Assembly: GCA_028683855.1 (NCBI GenBank)
Contig: JAQUHA010000016.1
Span: forward strand, 1 to 64,000
Direction: 5' to 3'
DNA: 64,000 nucleotides
From: Desulfuromonadaceae bacterium
Lineage (GTDB): Bacteria > Desulfobacterota > Desulfuromonadia > Geobacterales > Pseudopelobacteraceae
The notes beneath the pieces are model-generated. The model saw only the letters and a program-made list of their open reading frames with translations. It searched no databases and was not told where the DNA came from. A program made the translations under genes and the position numbers. Positions 16,925 through 26,543 of this stretch are shown piece by piece. How positions within the stretch are numbered: position 1 is the first letter of the stretch; each line of letters starts with the position of its first letter.

Positions 16925-17998
16925 ATGGACATTAAAATAGTTCCTTTACCGGCGGAAAAGATGAAGTCAAAAATTGCCGATCAGTCACAACTCGGCTTTG
17001 GCAAGTACTTCACTGATCGTATGCTGGTCATAGAGTGGAAATCCGGACAGGGTTGGTTTAACGGACGGATTGAGCCTTACGCGCCATTTGTCCTGGATCC
17101 ATCCAGTGCAGTTTTTCATTATGCACAGGAGATCTTTGAAGGGTTAAAAGCTTATAAATGGGTTGACGGTCGTGTTGCTCTCTTCCGTCCGGAAATGAAT
17201 GCACGCCGTTTCAACCAGTCAGGTGACCGGGTCTGTATGCCGGAGCTGCCGGAAGAGCTGTTTCTTGACGGAATCAACAAGCTCGTTTCACTTGAGCAGG
17301 AGTGGATTCCAACTGCCGAAAGCACATCGCTCTATATTCGTCCGGCTATGATTGCCGTAGAACCGTTTCTTGGGGTTCATCCGTCAGATCATTTCTACTT
17401 CTTCGTTATCCTTTCACCGGTTGGTGCCTACTACGCCGCAGGGTTCAATCCAATCAAGATTATGGTCGAGGACAAATATGTCCGGGCCGTACCAGGTGGA
17501 ACGGGTGAAGCCAAGACCGGCGGCAACTACGCCAGTTCCCTGAAAGCCGGGCTTGAGGCTAAACAGAAGGGATACGATCAGGTACTATGGCTGGATGGCC
17601 GTGAAAGGCGTTTTATTGAAGAGGTAGGCGCAATGAATATGTTCTTTGCTTACGGCACACACATCGTTACCGCTCCGCTCTCCGGTTCTATCCTCTCAGG
17701 CGTTACACGCGATTCCGTGCTTAAACTGGCACCGACTCTCGGCTATACGGTTGAAGAGCGACAGATCGACGTCAATGAGCTGATGGCAGACATTCGCTCT
17801 GGCAGAGTGACTGAAGCTTTCGGAAGCGGAACTGCCGCTGTGATAACACCGGTAGGAAATCTCTGTTACAAAGATGAAGTAGTTGAGCTTACCGGTGGTA
17901 AAGTAGGAACGGTTACACAAAAACTGTATGACACTCTGACCGGCATACAAACAGGTAAACTGAAAGATGATTTTGGCTGGGTAAAGTTTGTAGAATAA
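16925..17998 (+). CDS. ilvE: branched-chain amino acid aminotransferase
   Basis: This class IV PLP enzyme carries out the last step of valine, leucine and isoleucine synthesis and the first of their breakdown. The 357 residues match the longer BCAT type. Visible features are QEIFEGLKAYKW near residue 70, RPEMNARRFNQSGDRVCMPE, the PLP lysine Lys197 in GTGEAKTGGNYAS, and LDGRERRFIEEVGAMN. The ATG has GAGGTG five bases upstream. A strong terminator follows, so it is a single-gene unit divergent from pyc. Confidence 0.94.
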   Translation: MDIKIVPLPAEKMKSKIADQSQLGFGKYFTDRMLVIEWKSGQGWFNGRIEPYAPFVLDPSSAVFHYAQEIFEGLKAYKWVDGRVALFRPEMNARRFNQSGDRVCMPELPEELFLDGINKLVSLEQEWIPTAESTSLYIRPAMIAVEPFLGVHPSDHFYFFVILSPVGAYYAAGFNPIKIMVEDKYVRAVPGGTGEAKTGGNYASSLKAGLEAKQKGYDQVLWLDGRERRFIEEVGAMNMFFAYGTHIVTAPLSGSILSGVTRDSVLKLAPTLGYTVEERQIDVNELMADIRSGRVTEAFGSGTAAVITPVGNLCYKDEVVELTGGKVGTVTQKLYDTLTGIQTGKLKDDFGWVKFVE

Positions 17999-18019
17999 AT
18001 TTAATTCCATCTTAAATTC

Positions 18020-18062
18020 AAAACTCCTCCATAACACTATAAATAGTTAATGGAGGAGTTTT
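18020..18062 (+). terminator. rho-independent terminator after ilvE
   Basis: AAAACTCCTCCAT (18020-18032) pairs perfectly with ATGGAGGAGTTTT (18050-18062) around a 17-base loop, with T residues at the end. The small Cys-rich frame begins only nine bases later. Confidence 0.85.
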
Positions 18063-18071
18063 TGGTAAAAT

Positions 18072-18254
18072 ATGAAAATAAAACGGGAAAACAAACAGAA
18101 ACAAGAAGCTTCAAATAAACTTTGCTACTCCTGTCGTCGCACCTGCAAACAGTCGGCAAATGCGATTGTAGCCAAGTGTCCACGCTACTACCCTTTTAAT
18201 CACAAAAATTCAAAATCGATAAAAATCTGGAAACAGATGGACCTTGGCTTGTAA
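18072..18254 (+). CDS. small Cys-rich, probably zinc-binding protein
   Basis: This 60-residue basic protein has the pattern CYSCRRTCKQ followed by KCPRYYPF, four cysteines likely to bind zinc. Similar small CxxCxxxCKQ...CP proteins occur in phages and bacterial genomes without known function. Its start lacks a good ribosome site and lies just after the ilvE terminator, so the start is uncertain. It ends eight bases before the ferredoxin gene and may share its message. Confidence 0.5.
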   Translation: MKIKRENKQKQEASNKLCYSCRRTCKQSANAIVAKCPRYYPFNHKNSKSIKIWKQMDLGL

Positions 18255-18262
18255 TTCATCTG

Positions 18263-18469
18263 ATGAACTCTACTCCGACTATTGATAAAGCGACTATTGA
18301 TAAAGATTTATGCAGCGGATGTGGTCGCTGCGTAGCTGCCTGCCCCGAAAAAATAATTACGCTCGAAGTAATCGGGTTTCGTAAAACAGCAACAATCTCC
18401 GGCACTGAACTTTGCAGGGGATGTTACCTCTGTATGAACATCTGCCCCATTTCTGCCATCCACCGTTAG
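18263..18469 (+). CDS. 2x[4Fe-4S] ferredoxin-type protein
   Basis: This 68-residue protein has two cluster motifs, CSGCGRCVAACP near residues 17-28 and CRGCYLCMNICP near residues 51-62, each CxxCxxCxxxCP. Such bicluster ferredoxins carry low-potential electrons in the cytoplasm. With nothing but a Cys-rich gene upstream and rpsB downstream, its partner cannot be inferred. It could be a free ferredoxin or an orphan oxidoreductase subunit. Confidence 0.85.
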   Translation: MNSTPTIDKATIDKDLCSGCGRCVAACPEKIITLEVIGFRKTATISGTELCRGCYLCMNICPISAIHR

Positions 18470-18483
18470 AGCTTGTTTTTACC

Positions 18484-18513
18484 TTGATTTAATAGAAGTT
18501 GATATGCTATAAA
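18484..18513 (+). promoter_or_regulatory. sigma-70 promoter for rpsB
   Basis: TTGATT (18484-18489) and TATAAA (18508-18513) are separated by 18 bases. The site is immediately after the ferredoxin stop codon and gives a leader of about 100 bases before rpsB. Confidence 0.55.
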
Positions 18514-18533
18514 TTTTCGCTATTCAATTCACA

Positions 18534-18593
18534 CGCCTCGGCAGATCCGGTGGTGTCCCTGTTGCTACATAGATGTCGGGGATTCTCGAGGCG
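18534..18593 (+). ncRNA. structured rpsB (S2) leader RNA, candidate autoregulatory element
   Basis: CGCCTCG (18534-18540) pairs with CGAGGCG (18587-18593), enclosing about 46 bases with further pairing potential (GATCC with GGATT, TCCC with GGGGA). It lies in the 5' leader, 25 bases before the S2 start. In other bacteria S2 represses its own operon by binding the rpsB leader; that role here is inference. Confidence 0.5.
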
Positions 18594-18618
18594 GAGGAAA
18601 AAACCAAAGGAGAAGCAA

Positions 18619-19380
18619 ATGTCAAGTATCAGTATGAAGGAACTGTTGGAAGCTGGGGTTCATTTTGGACATCAGACAAAGCGTTGGAACCCGAAAATGA
18701 AACCATATATTTTCGGAGCCCGTAACGGCATCTACATCATCGATCTGCAGAAAACTGTCCGTTATTTCAAATCCGCCTACAATTTTGTAAGAGAAGCCGC
18801 ACAGGAAGGTAACACCGTACTGTTTGTCGGTACTAAAAAACAGGCTCAGGACTCTGTTGCAGATGAAGCTACCCGATGCGGAATGCATTACGTTAATCAG
18901 CGTTGGCTCGGTGGAATGCTGACTAACTTTGCCACTGTAAAGCAGAGTATCGACCGTCTAAAGAGAATAGATGCCATGTTTGAAGATGGCACTATAGACG
19001 CCTACACTAAAAAAGAGGCTCTGCAGTTTACGCGTGACCGCGAAAAATTACAGAAAACACTTGGCGGCATAAAGACTATGAGTAAACTGCCGGGTGTAAT
19101 TTTTGTTATCGATCCTAAAAACGAGGAAATTGCCGTTCAGGAAGCAAACAAACTTGGAATTCCGGTTGTTGCTGTTGTTGATACGAACTGTGACCCTGAT
19201 CCGATTGATCACGTCATCCCTGGCAATGATGACGCAATCCGTGCAATTAGACTGCTCTCCGCAAAAATGGCGGATGCCGTTATAGAAGGAAATCAGGCAC
19301 GCAACGCAGCATTGAACAAAGATTCAGATGATACCGGCGAGTACGCACCTGAAGAAGTGACTGAAGCTGCAGCAGAATAA
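18619..19380 (+). CDS. rpsB: 30S ribosomal protein S2
   Basis: S2 is a late-assembling small-subunit protein needed for binding S1. The ATG at 18619 is set by AAAGGAG seven bases upstream; the frame runs open further 5' but into the structured leader. The 253-residue protein has the diagnostic [16 protein letters not shown] start, [28 protein letters not shown] and the [18 protein letters not shown] region. The acidic tail is usual. tsf follows 46 bases downstream, as in most bacteria. Confidence 0.98.
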   Translation: MSSISMKELLEAGVHFGHQTKRWNPKMKPYIFGARNGIYIIDLQKTVRYFKSAYNFVREAAQEGNTVLFVGTKKQAQDSVADEATRCGMHYVNQRWLGGMLTNFATVKQSIDRLKRIDAMFEDGTIDAYTKKEALQFTRDREKLQKTLGGIKTMSKLPGVIFVIDPKNEEIAVQEANKLGIPVVAVVDTNCDPDPIDHVIPGNDDAIRAIRLLSAKMADAVIEGNQARNAALNKDSDDTGEYAPEEVTEAAAE

Positions 19381-19426
19381 ATATAAAATCAATTAATTCC
19401 TGTAATATCAGGGTAGGAGGATAGTA

Positions 19427-20362
19427 ATGGCTGTAACAGCTGCACAGATATCAGAACTGAGAAAATCCACCGGTGCCGGAATGCTGGACTGCAAAAAAGC
19501 TCTCGAGCAGACCGACGGTAATTTTGACCAGGCTGTTGATTTTTTACGCACCAAAGGTTTGGCTGCAGCTTCTAAAAAAGCCGGTCGCGCTGCCACAGAA
19601 GGTATGGTTGCCGCTGCCATCTCAAATGAAGCTGACAAAGGTGTTCTTCTTGAGATCAACAGCGAAACCGATTTTGTAGCGAAAAATGATAAATTTCAGA
19701 ACTTTGTAAAAGATATTGCCGATCATATACTACAGGCAGCTCCAAACTCTATTGAAGAGCTCTTTGCACAACCTTATTCAGGAGACAGCAGCAAAACAAT
19801 ACAGACACTCCTTAACGAGGCAATTTCAGTAATCGGTGAAAATATGCAGATCCGACGATTTAACTCCTACTCCGTAACCGGTAACGGAGCTGTCGGTTCC
19901 TATATCCATGCAGGTGGGAAAATAGGCGTTCTTGTTGAGGCGACCTGTGAAAGTCCGACTGCAGCAAAAGATCCTGCTTTTACAACTTTCGTGAAAGACG
20001 TTGCGATGCACATTGCGGCTGCCGCACCTCTCTACGTTCAGCGTAGCGAAGTTGATGCTGATGTTCTTGAGCGTGAAAAAGATATCTATCGCGCTAAAGC
20101 CCGTGAAAGCGGCAAGCCGGATAATATTATTGAGAAAATAATTGATGGACAGGTTAACAAGTTCTATGGTGACATATGTCTGGTTGAACAGCACTTCGTT
20201 AAAGACACTGACAAAACAATCCAGCAGTACGCTGCAGAGACAGGAAAATCTCTTGGCACTGCAATTACAATTACCCGTTTCACCAAATATGTACTTGGCG
20301 AGGGGCTAGAGAAAAAAGAGTCCGACTTCGCCGCCGAAGTGGCGGCAGCAGCCGGCCTCTAA
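19427..20362 (+). CDS. tsf: translation elongation factor Ts
   Basis: EF-Ts exchanges GDP for GTP on EF-Tu. The 311 residues carry both signatures, [19 protein letters not shown] near the start and [13 protein letters not shown] near residue 75. It is a full-length form with both halves of the core domain, unlike the shorter roughly 216-residue version I recall from G. sulfurreducens. The ATG has AGGAGG six bases upstream. A terminator follows, so rpsB-tsf forms its own unit. Confidence 0.97.
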   Translation: MAVTAAQISELRKSTGAGMLDCKKALEQTDGNFDQAVDFLRTKGLAAASKKAGRAATEGMVAAAISNEADKGVLLEINSETDFVAKNDKFQNFVKDIADHILQAAPNSIEELFAQPYSGDSSKTIQTLLNEAISVIGENMQIRRFNSYSVTGNGAVGSYIHAGGKIGVLVEATCESPTAAKDPAFTTFVKDVAMHIAAAAPLYVQRSEVDADVLEREKDIYRAKARESGKPDNIIEKIIDGQVNKFYGDICLVEQHFVKDTDKTIQQYAAETGKSLGTAITITRFTKYVLGEGLEKKESDFAAEVAAAAGL

Positions 20363-20373
20363 TTAACTCATCG

Positions 20374-20400
20374 AAGCCGGCCTGAAATGGTCGGCTTTTT
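20374..20400 (+). terminator. rho-independent terminator after tsf
   Basis: AAGCCGGCC (20374-20382) pairs with GGTCGGCTT (20389-20397) with one G-T pair and a 6-base loop, followed by a T run. Confidence 0.8.
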
Positions 20401-20475
20401 TTATTTTTGTAAAGTTGGTTACAATATCTGTTAACCCTCTTATAGTGCATTAAAACATGATTGCGGAGGCACGAT

Positions 20476-21195
20476 ATGGGCAGAGAATCCTACACCCGGG
20501 TACTTCTAAAACTTTCCGGTGAATCACTTGCCGGTGAACAGGGTTATGGCATAGATCCAAATATTCTCCATGCAATAGCCAGCGAAATTAAAGAAGTTGT
20601 AGACAGCGGAGTGCAGCTCGCTCTTGTAATAGGCGGCGGCAATATTTTTCGCGGTCTTGCGGCATCATCAAACGGTATGGATAGAACAAGTGCTGATCAC
20701 ATGGGGATGCTGGCAACTGTTATAAATTCGCTGGCTATGCAGGATGCCCTTGAGAAGCAGGGTGTCTCGACCAGAGTGCAGTCCGCTATTGCAATGCAGG
20801 AAGTTGCTGAGCCGTATATCCGTCGACGCGCCATGCGCCACCTTGAAAAAGGTAGAGTTGTAATATTCGGTGCCGGAACCGGAAATCCTTATTTTACAAC
20901 AGACACAGCAGCAAGTCTTAGGGCGATGGAAATAAACGCCCAGGTTATACTTAAGGGGACAAAGGTTGACGGTATTTACACCGCTGACCCCAAAATTGAC
21001 TCCAGTGCAGTTAAAATTTCAAAATTGTCCTACATCGAAGTCCTGAAAAAAGGACTTCAGGTTATGGATGCCACAGCTATTTCCCTCTGCATGGACAATA
21101 ATCTGCCAATAATAGTTTTTGATTTGACGACTGAAGGTAATATCAAAAAAGTTATCTTTGGTGACGAAATCGGCACTATCGTACAAGGAGAATAG
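20476..21195 (+). CDS. pyrH: UMP kinase
   Basis: PyrH phosphorylates UMP to UDP with ATP and is the hexameric bacterial enzyme of the amino acid kinase fold. The ATG at 20476 is chosen over TTG 20461 because GCGGAGG lies six bases before it. The 239 residues include [12 protein letters not shown] at the start, [10 protein letters not shown] for phosphate binding, [11 protein letters not shown], and VDGIYTADP. It opens the pyrH-frr-uppS-cdsA-dxr-rseP-tsaB run of tightly packed or overlapping genes. Confidence 0.97.
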   Translation: MGRESYTRVLLKLSGESLAGEQGYGIDPNILHAIASEIKEVVDSGVQLALVIGGGNIFRGLAASSNGMDRTSADHMGMLATVINSLAMQDALEKQGVSTRVQSAIAMQEVAEPYIRRRAMRHLEKGRVVIFGAGTGNPYFTTDTAASLRAMEINAQVILKGTKVDGIYTADPKIDSSAVKISKLSYIEVLKKGLQVMDATAISLCMDNNLPIIVFDLTTEGNIKKVIFGDEIGTIVQGE

Positions 21196-21198
21196 GCA

Positions 21199-21756
21199 AT
21201 GCCAAAAAGCGTACTTGATGACATGAAGATTCATATGGAAAAAACCGTAGGAGTACTTAAAAACGAGTTTCAGAAGATACGAACCGGCCGTGCAACCACT
21301 GGCATCCTTGACTCTATAACCGTTGAGTATTACGGAAGCACCTCTTTATTAAGCCAGGTTGCAACTCTTGCCATACCTGAAGCGCGTACAATTACAATTA
21401 CACCTTGGGAGGCAAAAACCATCCCTCTGATAGAAAAAGCTATTCTGAACGCCAACATCGGTCTCACCCCATCTAATGACGGAAAGTCAATACGTCTAAA
21501 TCTCCCGCCGCTCACAGAGGAGCGTCGTAAGGAGATCGTGAGAGGGCTTAAAAAAAGAGCTGAGGACGATAAAATTGCCATTAGAAATATTCGGCGTGAT
21601 GCTATTGATAAACTGAAAAAGCTTGAAAAAGAGAAGGCTATTACTGAAGATGAACTCAAAAAGTACGAAAAAGATGTTCAGGATGCTACCAAGAGTTTTG
21701 AACTGAAAATGGATGAAGCAGTTGCGCACAAAGAGAAAGAGGTTATGGAAGTTTGA
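21199..21756 (+). CDS. frr: ribosome recycling factor
   Basis: RRF splits post-termination ribosomes together with EF-G. The 185-residue length is standard. Typical features are FQKIRTGRATTGILD, IPEARTITITPWE, and LPPLTEERRKEIVRGLKK. The ATG at 21199 has AAGGAG nine bases upstream, inside the end of pyrH. Its TGA overlaps the uppS ATG (TGATG), indicating coupled translation. Confidence 0.97.
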   Translation: MPKSVLDDMKIHMEKTVGVLKNEFQKIRTGRATTGILDSITVEYYGSTSLLSQVATLAIPEARTITITPWEAKTIPLIEKAILNANIGLTPSNDGKSIRLNLPPLTEERRKEIVRGLKKRAEDDKIAIRNIRRDAIDKLKKLEKEKAITEDELKKYEKDVQDATKSFELKMDEAVAHKEKEVMEV

Positions 21757-22511
21757 TGAATCCATTGGATCCGAATAGACTTCCTGTTCACCTGGCAGTT
21801 ATCATGGATGGCAACGGCAGGTGGGCTCAGCAGCGAATGCTTAAACGTGTTATTGGCCATCAACGTGGTGCAGAAACGGTTAAAATGGTAGTTGAGCAGG
21901 CTTCTCTACTCGGCATAAAATATCTGACTCTCTTCGCATTTTCTTCGGAAAACTGGTCACGTCCGGCACTGGAAGTTCGTGCCTTGATGACTCTGCTTAA
22001 AAAGTATATCCGCCAGGAGACCGGACGGATGATGCGCAAAAATATCCGCTACAATGTTATCGGGAATCGTTCCGAACTGCCTGAAGATGTTAATGAGACT
22101 CTTGACGAAGCTATTCGTAAAACGGCAGATAACAGTGGAATGGTATTAACACTGGCTCTCTCTTATGGTGGCAGACAGGAACTCTGTCGCGCTGCAGAAC
22201 AACTTGTCGAAGATGCCGTAGCCGGCAGAATATCATCCAAAAATATCAATACAGAAATCTTTGAGAGTTATCTCGATACAGGAGGGTTGCCCGACCCCGA
22301 TTTTCTTATCCGCACAAGCGGAGAGATGCGTATCAGCAATTTTCTATTATGGCAGTTAGCCTACACCGAATTATATTTCACGGAAACCAACTGGCCTGAC
22401 TTTACGATAAGCGAACTTCACAAAGCGCTCGCCGATTTTCAATCCCGTGAACGACGTTTTGGTAAAACCGGTGACCAGATAGCACAAAGGGGAACCCTAT
22501 TAAACGCCTGA
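21756..22511 (+). CDS. uppS: isoprenyl transferase (undecaprenyl diphosphate synthase)
   Basis: This cis-prenyltransferase makes the C55 lipid carrier used for peptidoglycan and for the surface polysaccharide genes later in the window. The 251 residues have the catalytic VIMDGNGRWAQQR near residue 18, YLTLFAFSSENWSRP, and the C-terminal LIRTSGEMRISNFLLWQ. Start ATG 21756 overlaps the frr stop; a TTG one codon earlier is also possible. The 3' end overlaps cdsA by 13 bases. Confidence 0.96.
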   Translation: MNPLDPNRLPVHLAVIMDGNGRWAQQRMLKRVIGHQRGAETVKMVVEQASLLGIKYLTLFAFSSENWSRPALEVRALMTLLKKYIRQETGRMMRKNIRYNVIGNRSELPEDVNETLDEAIRKTADNSGMVLTLALSYGGRQELCRAAEQLVEDAVAGRISSKNINTEIFESYLDTGGLPDPDFLIRTSGEMRISNFLLWQLAYTELYFTETNWPDFTISELHKALADFQSRERRFGKTGDQIAQRGTLLNA

Positions 22512-23293
22512 TTTCAGCTGCAATCATATTACCTGTTGTCATACTTGTTGTCTTAAAGGGTAGCCAACTCTGCCTTGCATCTCTTCTTGCACTGATTTCG
22601 GTAATTGGAATTTTTGAATTTTACAATATGGCTCTTCCTGAGCGCAAATTTGAACGTAACCTTGCATCACTGCTCGGATCGCTGCTTATATTTATTCCAC
22701 TACTTGACAACTTAAAATTACCACTATTTATAATATCCATCTCTTTCATAGGTTTTTCGATACTCTTTCTGCTTCGTATTCGCACAATTGAAAAAGCTGC
22801 CAACGAAATAGCCCTTGCCATTTTTGCAATTCTGTATATTCCATTTTTACTAATGCATCTGGTTCTTCTCCGAAAAACAGCTTTCGGAGTTGAGTGGCTT
22901 TTTGTCATTATGCTTATCGTGATGACGAACGACTCTGCAGCATATTATATCGGAAGTGCATTTGGCAAAAAGCGACTATATGAACTGGTTAGTCCCAAAA
23001 AAAGTATCGAGGGGGCTATCGGAGGGCTGTTCGGAAGCCTGCTAGGAACTCTACTATCCAAATTTATTTTCTTCCCGCAATTGACCTATATTGACGCAGT
23101 TATAACAGCTCTGGTTATCGGAATAGTTGGACAGACGGGCGATCTCTTTGAATCACTGCTGAAACGAAGCTTTGGAGTTAAGGACTCCGGAACACTTATA
23201 CCCGGACATGGTGGCGTACTTGATCGTATGGACAGCATTCTTTTTGCTGCACCGGTTACATACTATTACGTACTCTTTTTTTTTAAGGGCTAG
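22499..23293 (+). CDS. cdsA: phosphatidate cytidylyltransferase, probable ATT start
   Basis: CdsA makes CDP-diacylglycerol from phosphatidate and CTP in the inner membrane. The first ATG in frame (22628) would drop about 43 residues that read as a normal CdsA N-terminus (KRLISAAIILPVVIL). The only codon at the expected start with a ribosome site is ATT 22499, with AGGGG eight bases upstream inside uppS; CTG 22508 is too far. From ATT the protein is 264 residues, the usual family length. The C-terminal signature KRSFGVKDSGTLIPGHGG, then VLDRMDS, is intact. Several membrane segments are visible. Confidence 0.9.
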   Translation: MKRLISAAIILPVVILVVLKGSQLCLASLLALISVIGIFEFYNMALPERKFERNLASLLGSLLIFIPLLDNLKLPLFIISISFIGFSILFLLRIRTIEKAANEIALAIFAILYIPFLLMHLVLLRKTAFGVEWLFVIMLIVMTNDSAAYYIGSAFGKKRLYELVSPKKSIEGAIGGLFGSLLGTLLSKFIFFPQLTYIDAVITALVIGIVGQTGDLFESLLKRSFGVKDSGTLIPGHGGVLDRMDSILFAAPVTYYYVLFFFKG

Positions 23294-23296
23294 CAA

Positions 23297-24457
23297 ATGA
23301 AAAACATTACCATACTTGGATCAACAGGCTCTATCGGCGTCAGCACTCTCGAAATTGTTGATGCCCATCCTGACAGATTAAGAATCATCGCAATGACTGC
23401 AGGTAAAAACCTTGAGCTTTTTGCGCGACAGATAAGAAAGTTTAAGCCCAGAATAGCAGCTGTCGCTTCTGCTGAGGACATTCTTCCACTCAAAGAGCTA
23501 TGCAGCGGTCTGGATGTGACCATTCTTGGCGGGATAGAGGGACTCATTGCAGCTGCAACAGCTGATGAGGTAGAAATGGTGGTAGCAGCTATAGTCGGTG
23601 CAGCGGGACTTATACCTACAGCTGCTGCTATTCGCGCACGCAAGGACATAGCTCTGGCAAATAAAGAGATTCTGGTTACGGCAGGCCAGATATTCATAAA
23701 TCTTGTAACTGAATATGGAGTAAAACTTTTTCCGGTCGATAGCGAACATAGTGCAATATTTCAGTCTATTGAAGGGCACAGAAACGAAGATATCCAAAAA
23801 ATAATTCTAACTGCATCCGGCGGCCCCTTCCTGAATACTCCAAAATCAGAGTTGGCAAATGTTACCGTTCGAGATGCGCTGAATCATCCAAACTGGAATA
23901 TGGGAAAGAAGATAACCATAGATTCTGCAACTATGATGAATAAAGGGCTGGAGGTTATTGAGGCTCGTTGGCTGTTTAATACTCCGCCGGAAAAAATAGA
24001 GGTTAATATTCATCCGCAGAGCATCATTCACTCAATGGTAGAATATGTAGATGGCTGTGTTATTGCTCAACTTGGCACACCAGACATGAAAGCTCCGATC
24101 GCATATGCACTTGCTTATCCGGAAAGAATTAAGACAGGCGTAAAACCACTCGATCTTACTAAGTTTTCAGGGCTTACATTTATAACTCCTGATTTTGAGA
24201 AATTTCCATGTCTGGAGCTTGCATATATGGCAATGTCAATGAAAGAGAGTATGCCGGTTGTTATGAACGCTGCCAATGAAATTGCAGTTGCAGCCTTCCT
24301 GGAAGGTCGAATAGGTTTTATGCAAATTGCAGATTCCATCAAAAAAACGATGGAGTCTCATGAATCACACGAAATTTTCACAATCGAAGAAGTATTAAAG
24401 GCAGACCAGTGGGGTAGAGATACTGCGCACGACATCTGTCTGGAGTTGGTAAACTGA
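23297..24457 (+). CDS. dxr: 1-deoxy-D-xylulose 5-phosphate reductoisomerase
   Basis: Dxr converts DXP to MEP with NADPH, the committed step of the MEP isoprenoid pathway that feeds UppS. The 386 residues begin with the NADPH-binding [18 protein letters not shown]. Other family marks are [23 protein letters not shown] and [14 protein letters not shown], including metal and substrate ligands. It starts four bases after cdsA and ends one base before rseP. Confidence 0.97.
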   Translation: MKNITILGSTGSIGVSTLEIVDAHPDRLRIIAMTAGKNLELFARQIRKFKPRIAAVASAEDILPLKELCSGLDVTILGGIEGLIAAATADEVEMVVAAIVGAAGLIPTAAAIRARKDIALANKEILVTAGQIFINLVTEYGVKLFPVDSEHSAIFQSIEGHRNEDIQKIILTASGGPFLNTPKSELANVTVRDALNHPNWNMGKKITIDSATMMNKGLEVIEARWLFNTPPEKIEVNIHPQSIIHSMVEYVDGCVIAQLGTPDMKAPIAYALAYPERIKTGVKPLDLTKFSGLTFITPDFEKFPCLELAYMAMSMKESMPVVMNAANEIAVAAFLEGRIGFMQIADSIKKTMESHESHEIFTIEEVLKADQWGRDTAHDICLELVN

Positions 24458-24458
24458 T

Positions 24459-25613
24459 ATGATGATATTTGGAAAGTTATTCTATTTTATTCTTGCGCTC
24501 GGACCACTTATTTTTGTTCACGAGCTGGGTCATTTTCTACTGGCAAAACTCATGGGTGTCAGCGTAGAGAAATTTTCGCTCGGTTTCGGGCCTAAACTGA
24601 TTGGGAAAAAAATCGGAGAGACAGAGTACCTTCTCTCGGCATTCCCCCTCGGCGGCTATGTAAAGATGTTCGGAGAAGGTGGTTATATTGAGGGTGGTGA
24701 GGTTCACACTAGCGATGGAGTCGATAATGTGCCATCAGATGGGCTTAAACTGGACTCTCTAAGAGAACTTACTAACGAGGAAAAAGCCCGATCTTTTGCA
24801 CATAAGCCGGTACTTGCCAGAATTGCAATTGTCATAGCCGGTCCTCTATTCAACATTCTGTTCGCATGGTTAATCTTCATACTTCTATGCATGATTGGAG
24901 TCCCAACCGTAACATCCAGAATAGGTGAAACCCTTAAAGACAAACCTGCGGCAAAAGCGGGTATGCAAAAGGGTGATGTTATTACCGCAATCAACGGAAA
25001 ACCGATAAGTCGTTGGGATCAGATCGCCGATGGAGTCGCAGAAAGCAAAGGGCAGCCGCTGACCCTGACCGTAAAGAGAGATTCAAAGGAGATTACCTAC
25101 AACATAACTCCTGAACCCCGGATATCCAAAAATCTCTTTGGTGAGAGCGTAAATGGTTATGCCGTTGGGGTTGCCTCAGCCGGAGAAGTAATCACAGAAT
25201 ATTTTGGTCCGGTGGACGCTGTGGTGAAAGGAACCGAGCAGACCTGGAAAGTCGTAGATCTCACCTTCATGTCTCTCGTCAAAATGGCGCAGCGTATAGT
25301 TCCGATGGACAGCGTCGGTGGTCCCATCATGATTGCTGATATGGCTGGTAAGATGGCGGAATCCGGTGGAGCCAGTTTTCTTGCTTTCATCGCACTTATT
25401 TCCATTAACCTTGGAGTGCTGAATCTCTTGCCTGTACCGGTTCTTGACGGTGGGCATCTGCTTTTCTTTTTCATGGAACTCATATTCCGTCGCCCGATTC
25501 CACAAAAAGTCAGAGAATACTCTCAACAGATAGGAATGGTACTGTTATTGGGACTGATGGTACTTGCCTTTTACAATGATATTGTCAGATATTTTGTCAA
25601 CAGCCAGGGGTAA
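24459..25613 (+). CDS. rseP: site-2 intramembrane zinc metalloprotease
   Basis: RseP cleaves membrane-bound anti-sigma factors and leftover signal peptides within the bilayer. The 384 residues show the zinc motif HELGH at 21-25 in the first membrane segment, a PDZ region around GMQKGDVITAINGKPIS, and NLLPVPVLDGG near residue 330, which carries the third zinc ligand. The GFGPKL and FPLGGYVKM segments are typical. Its place after dxr is conserved in many bacteria. Confidence 0.95.
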   Translation: MMIFGKLFYFILALGPLIFVHELGHFLLAKLMGVSVEKFSLGFGPKLIGKKIGETEYLLSAFPLGGYVKMFGEGGYIEGGEVHTSDGVDNVPSDGLKLDSLRELTNEEKARSFAHKPVLARIAIVIAGPLFNILFAWLIFILLCMIGVPTVTSRIGETLKDKPAAKAGMQKGDVITAINGKPISRWDQIADGVAESKGQPLTLTVKRDSKEITYNITPEPRISKNLFGESVNGYAVGVASAGEVITEYFGPVDAVVKGTEQTWKVVDLTFMSLVKMAQRIVPMDSVGGPIMIADMAGKMAESGGASFLAFIALISINLGVLNLLPVPVLDGGHLLFFFMELIFRRPIPQKVREYSQQIGMVLLLGLMVLAFYNDIVRYFVNSQG

Positions 25614-25615
25614 CA

Positions 25616-26353
25616 GTGAAAATTCTGGCTATAGACACATCAACGTCTTTCGCTACAATAGCTGTAGCAGTTGAAAATCAGGTAGTTGCCGAATTACTCC
25701 TTAACACAAACCGGACTCTGTCTGCCCGCTTAATACCTGAAATCGAGAGAGTTATCGCAACTGCAGGGCTTGGAATATCTGATATAGATCTCTTTGCATC
25801 TTCAATCGGACCCGGCTCATTTACCGGGATTCGTGGTGGAGTTGCAACTATTCAGGGGCTTGCGCTGGCAACCGGAAAGCCGTGTGTCGGATTCTCATCA
25901 CTGGAAATGCTGGCGATGAACTTTTCACTCTCCAGCACTCTTATCTGTCCGATGCTCGATGCGCGTAAAAGTGAAGTCTATGCCGCACTGTACAACCTCT
26001 CATCACAAGCACCTATACCATTAATTTCTGACGGAGTTTTCTCACCTGAAGACATTCTAAATGAAATTGCCGCTGCTACAGAGGAGCCGGTCATCTTTCT
26101 TGGTGATGGTGCGGTACGATATCACGACATAATTAGCAACCGCCTCGCCAGCAGAGCGAGATTTCCAAACTACCCGTTAAATCATCCAAGGCCATCAAAT
26201 GCAGTTACACTGGCTCTTAACACCTATCTTTCAGAAAAATCAGTTATGCCATCCGAACTGTTACCGATTTATCTGCGTGCTTCAGATGCTGAAATAAATC
26301 ACAACAAAAGGCTGACATCTGCCGGATATCAGTTTGTAAATGAACCGAGCTAA
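25616..26353 (+). CDS. tsaB: tRNA threonylcarbamoyladenosine biosynthesis protein TsaB
   Basis: TsaB is the ASKHA-fold partner of TsaD in making t6A37 on ANN-decoding tRNAs. The 245 residues start at GTG 25616, three bases after rseP, with AGGGG about 6 bases upstream. KILAIDTSTSFATIAV at the N-terminus and SIGPGSFTGIRGG near residue 62 are diagnostic. No TsaD-specific metal motif is present, as expected for TsaB. It ends the pyrH-to-tsaB unit. Confidence 0.93.
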   Translation: MKILAIDTSTSFATIAVAVENQVVAELLLNTNRTLSARLIPEIERVIATAGLGISDIDLFASSIGPGSFTGIRGGVATIQGLALATGKPCVGFSSLEMLAMNFSLSSTLICPMLDARKSEVYAALYNLSSQAPIPLISDGVFSPEDILNEIAAATEEPVIFLGDGAVRYHDIISNRLASRARFPNYPLNHPRPSNAVTLALNTYLSEKSVMPSELLPIYLRASDAEINHNKRLTSAGYQFVNEPS

Positions 26354-26464
26354 ATGCAGTTAAACTGTTACATACCACTATAGATACACAATCAATGCCC
26401 TCATTTATCGGTTATTTAATTACTTGAATTCTCAACCAGAAAGCTTCAGTTACAGTAATTTAGG

Positions 26465-26493
26465 TTGATAATTGAACGGCGCTTCCCTATAAT
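26465..26493 (+). promoter_or_regulatory. sigma-70 promoter for tmk-holB-ricT-metG
   Basis: TTGATA (26465-26470) and TATAAT (26488-26493) are separated by 17 bases. The -10 box is followed directly by six C, the same arrangement as at the glnD promoter. It sits in the 190-base gap between tsaB and tmk. Confidence 0.7.
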
Positions 26494-26543
26494 CCCCCCT
26501 TTATTCTTTATGTATTTCTAAATACTGATATCAGGATTATATC

